Shown: in pieces, positions 26,516 to 35,546 of the stretch
How positions within the stretch are numbered: the stretch's first letter is position 1
How the letters are laid out: every line of letters starts with the position of its first letter
DNA from: Devosia oryziradicis
GTDB taxonomy: Bacteria; Pseudomonadota; Alphaproteobacteria; Rhizobiales; Devosiaceae
Assembly: GCF_016698645.1 (NCBI RefSeq)
Contig: NZ_CP068047.1
Coordinates: 2,453,001 to 2,517,000 of the forward strand
DNA: 64,000 nt
Direction: 5' to 3'
Translations under genes and position numbers: made by a program
Notes under the pieces: model-generated
Database searches by the model: none
Told to the model about the DNA's origin: nothing
Seen by the model: only the letters and a program-made list of their open reading frames with translations

Positions 26516-27016
26516 TCAGCCGATATAGTCGCGCTTGCCGACCGGTATGCCAGCATGGCGAAGGATCGCGTAGGCCGTCGTCACGTGAAAGAAGAAGTTG
26601 GGTAGCGCGCGTTCGGTCAAGTAGGCCTGCCCGCTCATCGTCACGTCTTTGCCGCCCAGTTTCAGGGTAACTTCGCGCTCGTCGCCACCGTCAAGATCCT
26701 CCGGCTTGATCGTCGACAGCAGGTCGAGCGCCTTCTGGATGCGCGCCCGGAGTTCGGGGAATGTCTCTTCGGTATCGGGCCATGACGGAACCTCCCGACC
26801 GGCCAGCCGCGACACACAGCCCTTCACGTGATCGGTGGCGATCATGATCTGGCCGCGGAACGGAATCATGTCCGGGGCGAGCCGCATGCCGGACAGCACC
26901 GACGTGTCGAACTTGCGTTCGGCTGCGCTCGCTTCGGCCTTGTCGATGATGGCCAGGAGGTTGGTCAGCATACGAGTAAAAATCGGCACGGTCATGCCAT
27001 AGACGGAAATGGTCAT
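26516..27016 (-). CDS. DUF1993 protein
   Basis: The 166-residue protein starts MTISVYGMTVPIFTRMLTNL, the conserved DUF1993 start, and contains RLAPDMIPFRGQI and PNFFFHVTTAYAILRHAGIPVGKRDYIG near the end. The family has a DinB-like four-helix fold with histidines that could bind a metal; its activity is not known. I use the ATG at 27016, since the preceding 62 in-frame residues have no family similarity and overlap the divergent ion-channel gene region. Confidence 0.87.
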   Translation of the reverse strand: MTISVYGMTVPIFTRMLTNLLAIIDKAEASAAERKFDTSVLSGMRLAPDMIPFRGQIMIATDHVKGCVSRLAGREVPSWPDTEETFPELRARIQKALDLLSTIKPEDLDGGDEREVTLKLGGKDVTMSGQAYLTERALPNFFFHVTTAYAILRHAGIPVGKRDYIG

Positions 27017-27096
27017 TCGCAAAGCTACCTTGATTGTCTGGTCCCGAAGGGGAACTGTGTTCTGCGCCCGCTGTTGTTGGCTGGCAAGGCGGTTGA

Positions 27097-27924
27097 ATGA
27101 GCAAGCAAGAAGATAAGCCCACGAAAGGCGACACCGTCGAACACCAAACCGGGTTGGCGCGGCTACGCTCCCGGTTGCGACTGCTCTATCACAGCCAGTC
27201 ACCCGCGGCGCAGCGCTTCCAGGCGGCGGTGCTCATCGTCGACCTGGCGATCATCGTCTTTTTCATCGCTACGCCCCTGTTGCGCGAGAACGAGTCGTTC
27301 CTCTGGATCGACCTGTCGATCGCCGCCCTGCTGCTGGTCGACCTGGTGGCGCGAGCCCTGGCCTCCACCGATATCCTCCGCTGGCTGCGCCAGATGCCCG
27401 TCATCATCGACGTCTTCATCCTGGCGACGCTGCTGGCCCCCGCCTGGCTCATCAACCTAGGCTTCCTGCGCATCCTGCGGCTGTGGACCCTGACGCGGAC
27501 GTCCACCTTCTGGCGACCGCTGAAGAAGCGCGGCCTCGGGCTCTACCAGGAGCCAATCCAGGCGGTGATCAACCTCCTGGTTTTCCTCTTCGTGGTGACC
27601 GGCTTCGTCTATACCGCCTTCGCGAGGCGCGGCGAAGACGGGGGCATCGACGGCTATATCGACGCCCTCTACTTCACCGTGGCCACGGTGACGACCACCG
27701 GCTTCGGCGACATCACCCTGCCCGGGCCATGGGGCAAGCTCGCTTCCATTGTCATCATGATCATCGGCATCTCGCTGTTCGTGCGTCTGGCCCAGGCCAT
27801 CTTCCGCCCAGCCAAGGTGCATTTCCCCTGCCCGCAATGCGGCCTTACCAAGCACGAGCCCGATGCGGTGCACTGCAAGGCGTGCGGGCACCTGCTCAAC
27901 ATTCCCGATAGCGGCGGGCACTAG
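27097..27924 (+). CDS. Voltage-gated-type ion channel with C-terminal zinc ribbon
   Basis: This 275-residue protein has six membrane segments. The fourth carries spaced arginines (FLRILRLWTLTRTSTFWRPLKKRG), like a voltage sensor, and the pore loop TVATVTTTGFGDITLP contains a TGFGD potassium-type selectivity filter. The C-terminus is unusual: PCPQCGLTKHEPDAVHCKACG, a zinc ribbon with two CxxC pairs (about residues 247-267). It is convergent with the symporter-kinase gene, with no terminator between. Confidence 0.87.
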   Translation: MSKQEDKPTKGDTVEHQTGLARLRSRLRLLYHSQSPAAQRFQAAVLIVDLAIIVFFIATPLLRENESFLWIDLSIAALLLVDLVARALASTDILRWLRQMPVIIDVFILATLLAPAWLINLGFLRILRLWTLTRTSTFWRPLKKRGLGLYQEPIQAVINLLVFLFVVTGFVYTAFARRGEDGGIDGYIDALYFTVATVTTTGFGDITLPGPWGKLASIVIMIIGISLFVRLAQAIFRPAKVHFPCPQCGLTKHEPDAVHCKACGHLLNIPDSGGH

Positions 27925-27925
27925 G

Positions 27926-30625
27926 TTATTTCAGCACGGCCAGCCGCACCCGGAAGCACGCGCCCGGCAGTGGCCCCTGAACCAGGTCGAGCGAGCCGTT
28001 CATGCGGGTGACGATCTGCCTGGAAATGGCGAGGCCTAGCCCGGCCCCGCTCTGATCGGCAGCGCCGCGCTGGCCCCGTGCGAATTTCTCGAAGATGAGC
28101 TTGCGCTCCCCCTTGGCGATTCCCGGCCCATTGTCAGCAATATCGACGACAAATTTACCGGCCTTCACCGAGGAGCTGATGCGCATTACCGGCGCTTCGG
28201 AGTCGTTGTATTTCACGGCATTGGAGATGAGGTTGATAAACACCTGGCACAGGCGATCGGCATCCCCCTCGACGACGGCTGCCGGGGCGCGCTCGCCCTG
28301 CTGGACCGTGACTCCGCGCTGCCGCAGCAGCGCCTCGCAGACGGTGAGTGCCCGCCCCAGTGCGGCCTCGGCATCGACGGGCACATTGTCCCAGGTGCGT
28401 TCGCCACGCTCCAGCGCGCTAAGATCGAGGATCTCGTCGAGCAGCTTGGTGAGCCGCAGGCTTTCCTGATGGATCGTGCCCACGAAATGCTGCCGCTGCC
28501 CCTCGTCGATATCGTCGGCATCGAGCAGTATTTCCGAAAAAGATCGGATCGAGGTCATGGGTGTGCGCACCTCGTGGCTCACCTGGCTGAGGAACTCGTC
28601 CTTCTGGCTATCCAGTTCGCGCAGTTGCGCGTTGGCGTCTTCGAGTTGCTGGGCGGTCGAGCGCAGTTCGGCCGAGGTCTTTTCCAGCTGCTGGGAATAT
28701 TCGATGACCTGCTGTGTTTCGTCGGCCATCTGCATCATTTCTTCGAGCGACACGTCGCTGCCGGAAAGCACCTTGGACAGCATCACATGCGCCGATGCGG
28801 CGCCGATCGAGCCCGCCAGTTCGCGCTCGAGGCGGCCGATGAATTCGGGCGACGGCTCGAGCATGTCGGGATCCACCCCGCTGTCGCGCGCTTCGGTTTC
28901 AAACAGGGCTGCGGCGCGGCGTTCGCCCAAGACGCGCTCCGCGACGAAGAACAGGTCGTTGGCCGTGGCCGAGCCGCGGACGAAATTGCCGCGCGAGATC
29001 TGTCCTCGCTTGAACACGTCGACGAAGACACTCGCCTGGACGCGCTCCAGCGCCGACTGGCCGGTCAGCAGCGAGCCGATGGTCAGGGTCAGGACATTGA
29101 CCAGGATGCTCCAGAACGCAGCATGGGCGAGAGGATCAAGATTATCGAGCCCGAACATGGCCTCCGGCCGCAGCCAGGAAATGCCCCATGGCCCCCGGTC
29201 GAGCAGCATCGCCACCTGCGGCGAGACTGACTCGAAGGATGGCAGGAAGCTGCACCAGACCCAGAAGACGAAGCCTGCCGCAATGGCTGCGGTGGCCGCC
29301 TTGAGCGAGGCCTCTCGCCAGAACAGGGCGGCAATGACGGACGGGAAGAACTGGGCGATTGCAGTGAAGGAGATGAGGCCGATCGGCGCCAGGGCGTTGG
29401 AATCGCGTGTGAAGAAAAAGTAGAAGAACCCCAGCGACAGGATCAGGACGATCGAAAAGCGCCGCGCCATCAACAGGAGGCTCGTCACCCCCTGCCCGTC
29501 ACCGCGCCCGGCCGGACTCAACCGCAGGATCAGCGGCATGACGATATGGTTGGAGACCATGATCGAGAGCGCGATCGACTCCAGAATGATCATCGACGTT
29601 GCCGAGGAAAAGCCGCCGATGAAGGCGAACAGGGCAAGGGCGTCTTGCCCGAAGGACATCGGCAAGGTCAGCGCGAACATGTCCGGGTTGGAGCCAGCCG
29701 GCATAGTCGTCAGTCCGAACACCGCGATGGGCAGGATGAACAGGCTCATCAGCAGCATATAGGCCGGAAAGGCCCAGCTCGCGACGCGCAGGTGGTTCTC
29801 GTCGGAATTCTCTACGACGGTGACCTGGAACTGGCGTGGCAGGCAGACGATGGCGGCGACCGACAGGCCAAGGGTCGTCAGCCAGCGGGCGCCGAAGGTT
29901 TCCTCGGCATCCACGGTGACGCCGGCCTGTGCGGCAGCGCTGAAGATGTTCTCGAAGCCGCCACCGACGAACACCACGAACACGCCGACGGCCACCAGCG
30001 CCGTCAGCTTCACCACGGCTTCAAAGGCGATGGCGGCGACCACACCATGATGCTGCTCCTTGGCATCCACGTGTCGGGTGCCGAACAGGATCGTGAACAG
30101 GGCCATGCCGGCCGCAACGCCGAAGGCCAGGCCCACATCGTCGATGCCCGTCAGGCTGCCGCGGCCGAAGGCGGATGCGCCGGCGACGGCCTGGATCGAG
30201 GACGTAACGGCCTTGAGCTGCAGGGCGATATAGGGGGCTATGCCGATGACTGCGATACAGGTGATCAGCACGGCCAGGCGGTTCGATTTGCCGAAGCGTG
30301 ACGAGAGCAAGTCGGCCACCGAGGTAATACGCTGGTTGTGGCTGATGCGAACCAGCCGGCGCAGCAGGAACCACCAGCCGACAAAGACGAGGGTGGGGCC
30401 GAGGTAGATGGTCAGAAACTCCAGCCCGCTGCGCGCTGCATTGCCCACCGCGCCATAGAAGGTCCAGCTGGTGCAATAGACCGAGATGGACAGCGTATAG
30501 ACCGCCGGGGAATGCAGGAAGGATTTGGCGTTGGTCCGCGCACGCCGGTCGCCCAGATAGGCCAGGACAAACAACAGCCCCACATAGCCGACAGCCGTCG
30601 CGATGACGAAGTCGGCCGACAGCAT
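27926..30625 (-). CDS. Sodium:solute symporter/histidine kinase fusion
   Basis: The 899-residue protein has about 13 membrane helices of the sodium/solute symporter family (residues about 1-520), a linker with a coiled coil (QQVIEYSQQLEKTSAELRSTAQQLEDANAQLREL), and a C-terminal histidine kinase. The phosphoacceptor histidine is His684 (FLSQVSHEVRTP), with an N box SNAVKYND and G boxes DNGPGIA and GAGLGLA. Related fusions (CbrA-like and acetate-sensing CrbS-type) sense or transport small nutrients. It overlaps the small membrane gene upstream (TGATG), and a response regulator precedes that. Confidence 0.93.
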   Translation of the reverse strand: MLSADFVIATAVGYVGLLFVLAYLGDRRARTNAKSFLHSPAVYTLSISVYCTSWTFYGAVGNAARSGLEFLTIYLGPTLVFVGWWFLLRRLVRISHNQRITSVADLLSSRFGKSNRLAVLITCIAVIGIAPYIALQLKAVTSSIQAVAGASAFGRGSLTGIDDVGLAFGVAAGMALFTILFGTRHVDAKEQHHGVVAAIAFEAVVKLTALVAVGVFVVFVGGGFENIFSAAAQAGVTVDAEETFGARWLTTLGLSVAAIVCLPRQFQVTVVENSDENHLRVASWAFPAYMLLMSLFILPIAVFGLTTMPAGSNPDMFALTLPMSFGQDALALFAFIGGFSSATSMIILESIALSIMVSNHIVMPLILRLSPAGRGDGQGVTSLLLMARRFSIVLILSLGFFYFFFTRDSNALAPIGLISFTAIAQFFPSVIAALFWREASLKAATAAIAAGFVFWVWCSFLPSFESVSPQVAMLLDRGPWGISWLRPEAMFGLDNLDPLAHAAFWSILVNVLTLTIGSLLTGQSALERVQASVFVDVFKRGQISRGNFVRGSATANDLFFVAERVLGERRAAALFETEARDSGVDPDMLEPSPEFIGRLERELAGSIGAASAHVMLSKVLSGSDVSLEEMMQMADETQQVIEYSQQLEKTSAELRSTAQQLEDANAQLRELDSQKDEFLSQVSHEVRTPMTSIRSFSEILLDADDIDEGQRQHFVGTIHQESLRLTKLLDEILDLSALERGERTWDNVPVDAEAALGRALTVCEALLRQRGVTVQQGERAPAAVVEGDADRLCQVFINLISNAVKYNDSEAPVMRISSSVKAGKFVVDIADNGPGIAKGERKLIFEKFARGQRGAADQSGAGLGLAISRQIVTRMNGSLDLVQGPLPGACFRVRLAVLK

Positions 30626-30861
30626 CAGCGCTCACCCTCGCCAGGGCCGCTGCCATTGGCATCTGGTGGCAGCGCGCGGGTCAGCAGTGCCATGCCTGTG
30701 ATCAGCAATAGCCAAACGGCGAATAGGTAAAAGACGATCTGCGGAATGCCGAAATGGGTGATGGGCTGGTTGAACACGTAGACCAGCGGCGGCAGCAACA
30801 ACATGGCGCCGAAGACGGTCAGCAGCAGCATGCCGCCGATGAGCTTACGCCGATCCACCAT
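30625..30861 (-). CDS. Small two-helix membrane protein with the symporter-kinase
   Basis: The 78-residue product has two membrane helices (LIGGMLLLTVFGAMLLLPPLVYVF and IVFYLFAVWLLLITGMALLTRAL) and a short hydrophilic tail. Small proteins of this type often precede solute:sodium symporters as accessory subunits. I chose ATG 30861; a longer in-frame start would run into the response regulator gene. It overlaps the response regulator end by 17 bases and the kinase start by 1, so all three are one operon. Confidence 0.8.
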   Translation of the reverse strand: MVDRRKLIGGMLLLTVFGAMLLLPPLVYVFNQPITHFGIPQIVFYLFAVWLLLITGMALLTRALPPDANGSGPGEGER

Positions 30862-31228
30862 CTTCGCCCAACAACTGGCGCACCGCCCCGACCACCTCGG
30901 CATTGGCATAGGGCTTGGTGACGAAGACGTCGGCCCCCAGCTGCTCGGCGATGCGACGATCCTGCTGCTGGCCCTTGGCCGTCAGGATCAGGACGGGCAG
31001 CGACTGCGTCTCGGAGTCCGCCCGGATCTGCTTGAGCACGTCGAAGCCGCTGCGCTTGGGCAGCATGACGTCCAGAACAACCAGGCGAGGCTTGAGGCGT
31101 CGAACGGCCTCCAACGCCGCATCGCCGTCCGTTACCGAACTGATGCTCCAGCCTGCGCGCCTCAGGATGAAGTCGAGCGATTCGAGAATGCTCGGCTCGT
31201 CCTCGGCAATGAGTATGTCGACTGCCAA
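30845..31228 (-). CDS. Single-domain response regulator
   Basis: The 127-residue receiver domain has the acidic pair EDE (residues 9-11), phospho-acceptor Asp53 (VVLDVMLP), Thr83/Ala84 (ILTAKG) and Lys105 (FVTKPY). There is no output domain. The likely start is the TTG at 31228, with GAGGGGGG just ahead, because upstream in-frame sequence is not receiver-like. It is first in the operon with the small membrane protein and the symporter-kinase, which is its probable partner. Confidence 0.87.
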   Translation of the reverse strand: MAVDILIAEDEPSILESLDFILRRAGWSISSVTDGDAALEAVRRLKPRLVVLDVMLPKRSGFDVLKQIRADSETQSLPVLILTAKGQQQDRRIAEQLGADVFVTKPYANAEVVGAVRQLLGEDGGSA

Positions 31229-31286
31229 AATCCCCCCTCGAAGCACCCGCGGTCTCCCCTCCGCGAGTGCGCACACTAAAGCGCAA

Positions 31287-32906
31287 TCATGGCGGATCGC
31301 CAAGCGGTAATGATGGCAGCAATGGACCACGCGTTCGGGAATGGCCAGCCGTAGTCGACAGGGCTTCTTCCTGTCGGCTGGCGCAATCGCGCCGCGGACA
31401 CAGGCGGCAACTGGGCCCCACGGGGACGTCGGCCGACAGGTCCGATAGGTCCAGGCCCGCGGCATAGACGGTTCTGTCCGCCTGCAGCACATCGCAGGCC
31501 AGCATAACCGAGGAGGCTACAACCTGCTCGCTGAACGAGGCCGTGCGCCGCTGCACCGTGCGCGCAAGGAACAGGTATCGCGATCCGTCCGAAAATCGCA
31601 CCACTTGCCGCAACGGCACATCGGGCGTGCGGAACGCGCCATAGATAGCCCAAAGGGGGCAGGCATGACCGCTATTGGGCAGCAACAGTCCAGGCAATGG
31701 GAAGTGCTTGGTCAAGCGCCCTGCGGGGTCAGAACGCAGGAAGCCGAAAGCGATGCCCTGCTGCCCGGGCCGACGCAGCGTCACCAGCCGATGCGCCACC
31801 TGCTCGAAGCTGGCGCGATAAGCCTGGCGCAAGAAATCGATGTCATACGAAGCGGCCTCTGCATCGGCAAGGACACGTTCATATGGGAATACGATAGCGC
31901 CTGCGAGGTATGAGCCCACCGCGCGCGAGGCCAGGCGACGGGCCGTCGGCGTTGACAGGACTGCGGTTTGCAGGGCGTCTGCAATGGCTTGGGGAGCGGC
32001 CATCTCTCCATAGAGCCGGGCAAGCTGGAACTGCCGTGTTGCCAGGGTGGTCGCGCCGTGAAACCACATCCGCCTCGCGGCGGCGTCGAAACGATACTGA
32101 CCGGGATAGTCGGCCTCGTCCGGCGGCCCGCCGACCCGCACATCGACCCCAAACCGGCTGGCCAGCAGCCCCGACAAGGTCTCGCTGCCGAAGGCCCCTG
32201 CCCGCTCGATCTCGGCCCGCAGGTCGTCCGCCACCTCTTCAAGCAGCGGAAAGTGGTTTTCCCGTTCGATGAGCAGATCGTCGATTTCGCGGGCCGGAGA
32301 AATGCTGCGCCGGATCTGGCTGGAGGTCTCGAACTGGCCGATCAGGTTGCGCGCCACCTCGGAAAGGGTTCGGGCATCGCGACCGATGGCAGCGAGGAAC
32401 CGCCGGCGCTCGGCCTCGTCGAGATCGCCGACCTCCTCGAGAATTTCTGCGCTTGATCGAACCGCAGTGATGCCGGAAAGAATCTGATGCAGGAGCTGGC
32501 TTAGCAGCGGGTCGGATCGAAGGCGGTCGGCATAGGCGTCGGCATTGGCGATGGCGCCCGAATAGGCCCGGTGCAGCCGCGCGAGTGCCGCGGCGCTGGC
32601 GGGATATTGCGCCACCAGCTCACGGCGCTCGTCAGGGCGAAACGGCAGCGACTCGACCATCGGATCGGCATAGGCTTCCTCGAGGTCCTGCAGCAGCTTC
32701 TGCTCGGCCCGGCCGGCGAGCTCGTCGATGTCGATTTGCAGCTGCGCAGCCACCCGGTTCAGCAGCGCACCGCCAATGTCGCGTTTGTTGTTCTCGATCA
32801 GGTTCAGGTAGCTCGGCGAAATGCCAACGCTTCTTGCAAGCGAAGCCTGAGAAATCTTGAGGCTTTTCCGCCTGTTGCTGATGCGGAAGCCAATCGGCGC
32901 ACGCAT
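31287..32906 (-). CDS. ScfR/RamB-type XRE transcriptional regulator
   Basis: The 539-residue protein has an N-terminal XRE helix-turn-helix (FRISNRRKSLKISQASLARSVGISPSYLNLIE), a middle IrrE-like domain lacking an intact HExxH, and a C-terminal DUF2083-type domain ending in CRLCPRRDCASRQEEAL. The family includes regulators of short-chain fatty acid metabolism (ScfR, RamB, MccR). GAGAGGGGA precedes the ATG at 32906. It is divergent from the ABC-importer operon, which may be its target; that is inference. Confidence 0.88.
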   Translation of the reverse strand: MRAPIGFRISNRRKSLKISQASLARSVGISPSYLNLIENNKRDIGGALLNRVAAQLQIDIDELAGRAEQKLLQDLEEAYADPMVESLPFRPDERRELVAQYPASAAALARLHRAYSGAIANADAYADRLRSDPLLSQLLHQILSGITAVRSSAEILEEVGDLDEAERRRFLAAIGRDARTLSEVARNLIGQFETSSQIRRSISPAREIDDLLIERENHFPLLEEVADDLRAEIERAGAFGSETLSGLLASRFGVDVRVGGPPDEADYPGQYRFDAAARRMWFHGATTLATRQFQLARLYGEMAAPQAIADALQTAVLSTPTARRLASRAVGSYLAGAIVFPYERVLADAEAASYDIDFLRQAYRASFEQVAHRLVTLRRPGQQGIAFGFLRSDPAGRLTKHFPLPGLLLPNSGHACPLWAIYGAFRTPDVPLRQVVRFSDGSRYLFLARTVQRRTASFSEQVVASSVMLACDVLQADRTVYAAGLDLSDLSADVPVGPSCRLCPRRDCASRQEEALSTTAGHSRTRGPLLPSLPLGDPP

Positions 32907-32922
32907 GCCACTCCCCTCTCTT

Positions 32923-32936
32923 GTCAACGAATTGAC
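32923..32936. promoter_or_regulatory. Palindrome between the ScfR-type regulator and the importer operon
   Basis: GTCAA-CGAA-TTGAC is a perfect 5+5 palindrome 16 bases upstream of the regulator start, in an AT-rich stretch that runs to about 33000. It could be an autoregulatory operator or part of a promoter (TTGAC). Only the symmetry is observed. Confidence 0.35.
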
Positions 32937-33084
32937 TTCAATGCATTCGCCGAAGAACAACAATTTACAGAATATCACTGCAATTACAATGATCTATTGC
33001 CGTCGTTTTCTGCTGGCGGTCATACTCCGACCGCGGTGAGCTGCTGGCCATGCATCAGTCGCCCCGCGCAAAAGGAGGAAATCG

Positions 33085-34443
33085 ATGACACTTTTGAAGC
33101 GAGGCCTGTCCCGTCGCAGGGTGCTGCAGACCGGTATGGCCGGCATTATCGGCTCGGGCGTTGCGCCCCTGATGTTTACCAAGGGCGCCTGGGCGCAGGA
33201 ATTCTGCAACAATCCGACTGGCGACACCGTAACCTTCGGCCTCAACCTGCCCCTGACCGGCGCCTATGCCGAAGAGGGTGCGGACGAACAGAAGGCCTAT
33301 GAACTGGCGGTCAAACATCTCAATGGCGAGGGCGATGGCGGCCTGATCGGCGTGCTGACCCCGACCGCGCTCAAGGGTAACGGCATCCTGGGCAAGAAGG
33401 TCGCCTTCGTGACCTCCGACAGCCAGACCAAGGCTGACGTGGCCCGCGCCGGCGCCACCCGCATGATCGAACGCGACGGCGCCATCATGGTGTCGGGCGG
33501 TTCGTCTTCTGCCGAAGCCATCGCCGTGCAGGGTCTCTGCCAGGAAATGGGCGTCATCTTCATGGCAGGCCTGACCCATTCCAATGACACCACCGGCAAG
33601 GACAAGCGCCGCTACGGCTTCCGCCACTTCTTCAACGCCTACCAGTCCGGCATTGGACTGGGCCCCGTGCTTGGGCAGGAATACGGCAAGGATCGCCGCG
33701 CCTATCACCTGACGGCCGACTATACCTGGGGCTGGACCCAGGAAGAGTCGATGAAGGCCGCGACCGAAGCCCTTGGCTGGGAAACCGTGCAGGCCGTCCG
33801 CACCCCGCTGGGCGCTGCCGACTTCTCGCAGTACCTGACGCCCGTGCTCAATTCGGGTGCCGATGTTCTGATCCTCAATCACTACGGCAACGACATGGTC
33901 AACTCGCTGACCCAGGCCGTGCAGTTCGGCATGCGCGACCGCCAGGCCAACGGCAAGGATTTCCAGATCGTCGTGCCGCTGTTCTCCGAACTGATGGCCA
34001 AGGGCGCCGGCGCCAACATCAAGGGCATTTTCGGCACTTCGAACTGGCACTGGAACCTGCAGGATCCGGGCACCGTGGCCTTTACCAAGTCGTTCGGCGC
34101 CGCCTATGGCTCGCCGCCGTCCCAGGCCGCGCACACCGCCTACGTCCAGGCCCTGCTCTACGCCGATGCCGTGGAACGCGCCGGCACCTTCTATCCGCCC
34201 GAAGTCATCAAGGCGTTGGAAGGTCATGAGTTCGACGGCATGGGCAATGGTCCGACGCTTTATCGCGCCGAGGACCACCAGTGCTTCAAGAACATTCTCG
34301 TCGTGCAGGGCAATGACAACCCGAGCAGCGAGTATGACGTGCTCAACGTGGTGCAGGAAGTCCAGCGCGACGCGGTCACCTATGATCCAACGATCTTTGG
34401 TGGCGACCTCGGGCCGGCAGAGCCCGCACCGCTCTGCGCCTAA
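33085..34443 (+). CDS. Branched-chain-amino-acid-type ABC substrate-binding protein
   Basis: The 452-residue protein has a Tat-type signal (SRRRVLQTGMAGIIGSG) cleaved near AWAQEF, followed by a type I periplasmic binding protein of the Leu/Ile/Val family. TVTFGLNLPLTGAYAEEGADEQKAYELAVKHLN is the typical start, and SGGSSSAEAIAVQGLCQE lies in the first lobe. It is longer than LivJ (about 367), as is common for HAAT importers of amides, amino acids or small organic nitrogen compounds. It heads a five-gene operon; the ligand is not known. Confidence 0.9.
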   Translation: MTLLKRGLSRRRVLQTGMAGIIGSGVAPLMFTKGAWAQEFCNNPTGDTVTFGLNLPLTGAYAEEGADEQKAYELAVKHLNGEGDGGLIGVLTPTALKGNGILGKKVAFVTSDSQTKADVARAGATRMIERDGAIMVSGGSSSAEAIAVQGLCQEMGVIFMAGLTHSNDTTGKDKRRYGFRHFFNAYQSGIGLGPVLGQEYGKDRRAYHLTADYTWGWTQEESMKAATEALGWETVQAVRTPLGAADFSQYLTPVLNSGADVLILNHYGNDMVNSLTQAVQFGMRDRQANGKDFQIVVPLFSELMAKGAGANIKGIFGTSNWHWNLQDPGTVAFTKSFGAAYGSPPSQAAHTAYVQALLYADAVERAGTFYPPEVIKALEGHEFDGMGNGPTLYRAEDHQCFKNILVVQGNDNPSSEYDVLNVVQEVQRDAVTYDPTIFGGDLGPAEPAPLCA

Positions 34444-34471
34444 GCCGCAATCGCTGAACGCGCCGCAACCC

Positions 34472-34498
34472 CACCTCTCCCCGTAACGGGGGGAGGTG
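34472..34498 (+). promoter_or_regulatory. Intercistronic hairpin after the binding-protein gene
   Basis: CACCTCTCCCCG (34472-34483) and CGGGGGGAGGTG (34487-34498) form a 12-bp stem (with one T-G pair) and a TAA loop, without a T-run. Such hairpins protect the upstream message and partly attenuate readthrough, giving more binding protein than permease. The next ribosome binding site (GAAGGAG) follows directly. Confidence 0.7.
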
Positions 34499-34513
34499 AC
34501 GAAGGAGCACATC

Positions 34514-35545
34514 ATGTTCGAAGTCATCTTCCTGCAATTTCTCAATGGCCTCGACAAGGGCGCCGCCTATGCGCTGATCGCGCTCGGGCTGACCCTGGTG
34601 TTCGGCACGCTGGGCGTGGTCAATTTTGCCCATGGCGCGCTGTTCATGCTGGGCGCCTTCTGTGCCGTCCTGTTCCGGCAGTTGCTGACGCTGGAAACGG
34701 TCACGGTCGACCCGACACAGTTGTCACCCTGGGGCCAGCCGCTCGAAATCCGCGCGCCGCTGGTTCAGGCGTGGTTCGGCGACTTCGGCGCATTCCTCGT
34801 CAACTACTCGGTCCCGGCTTCGATCATCATCACCATCCCGATCATGCTGGTGGTGGGCATCGTGCTCGAGCGCGGAATCATCAAACACTTCTACAAACGG
34901 CCGCATGCCGAGCAAATCCTTGTGACTTTCGGCCTGGCGATCGTCGCGCAGGAGGTCATCAAAGCCTTCTTCGGACCCAACCCCATTCCCCAGCCCATGC
35001 CAAGCGACCTGCGCGGCGCGGCCGATATCGGCGCCTGGCTGGGCATGCAGGCCAATGTCATCACCTACCCGATCTGGCGCCTGGTCTATTTCCTGTTCTC
35101 CGCCGCCATCATTGGCGCGGTCTTCGCCTTTCTCCAGTTCACCACCTTCGGCATGGTCGTGCGTGCCGGCATGGCCGATCGCGAGACCGTCGGCCTGCTG
35201 GGCATCAACATCGATCGCCGCTTCACCATCATGTTCGGCCTTGCCGCTGTCGTGGCCGGCCTGGCGGGTGTAATGTACACGCCCCTGCTACCGCCCAACT
35301 ACCATATCGGCATGGACTTCCTGGTCCTCAGCTTCGTGGTGGTGGTCGTGGGCGGCATGGGATCGCTGCCGGGCGCGGTGGCGGCAGGCTTTCTCCTGGG
35401 CATCCTGCAGAGCTTCGCCTCGATGACACAGGTCAAGGCGCTTATTCCCGGCATCGACCAGATCATCATCTATCTCGTCGCCGTCATCATCCTGTTGGTC
35501 TTGCCGCGTGGCCTGTTCGGCCGGCGTGGCGTGATGGAGGCCTGA
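34514..35545 (+). CDS. ABC importer permease, LivH-type
   Basis: The 343-residue protein has about eight membrane helices. [40 protein letters not shown] is the classical LivH start, and [34 protein letters not shown] is the ATPase-contacting EAA-like loop and following helix. It forms the pore with the LivM-type partner. I use ATG 34514 with GAAGGAG 8 bases ahead. The next gene begins 1 base after the stop. Confidence 0.93.
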   Translation: MFEVIFLQFLNGLDKGAAYALIALGLTLVFGTLGVVNFAHGALFMLGAFCAVLFRQLLTLETVTVDPTQLSPWGQPLEIRAPLVQAWFGDFGAFLVNYSVPASIIITIPIMLVVGIVLERGIIKHFYKRPHAEQILVTFGLAIVAQEVIKAFFGPNPIPQPMPSDLRGAADIGAWLGMQANVITYPIWRLVYFLFSAAIIGAVFAFLQFTTFGMVVRAGMADRETVGLLGINIDRRFTIMFGLAAVVAGLAGVMYTPLLPPNYHIGMDFLVLSFVVVVVGGMGSLPGAVAAGFLLGILQSFASMTQVKALIPGIDQIIIYLVAVIILLVLPRGLFGRRGVMEA

Positions 35546-35546
35546 C

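Noticed and set aside
33055..34557. Minus-strand 500-codon frame opposite the ABC binding protein
   Set aside because: Antisense to a clear Tat-exported binding protein; repetitive Gly/Val/Ala composition without domain.
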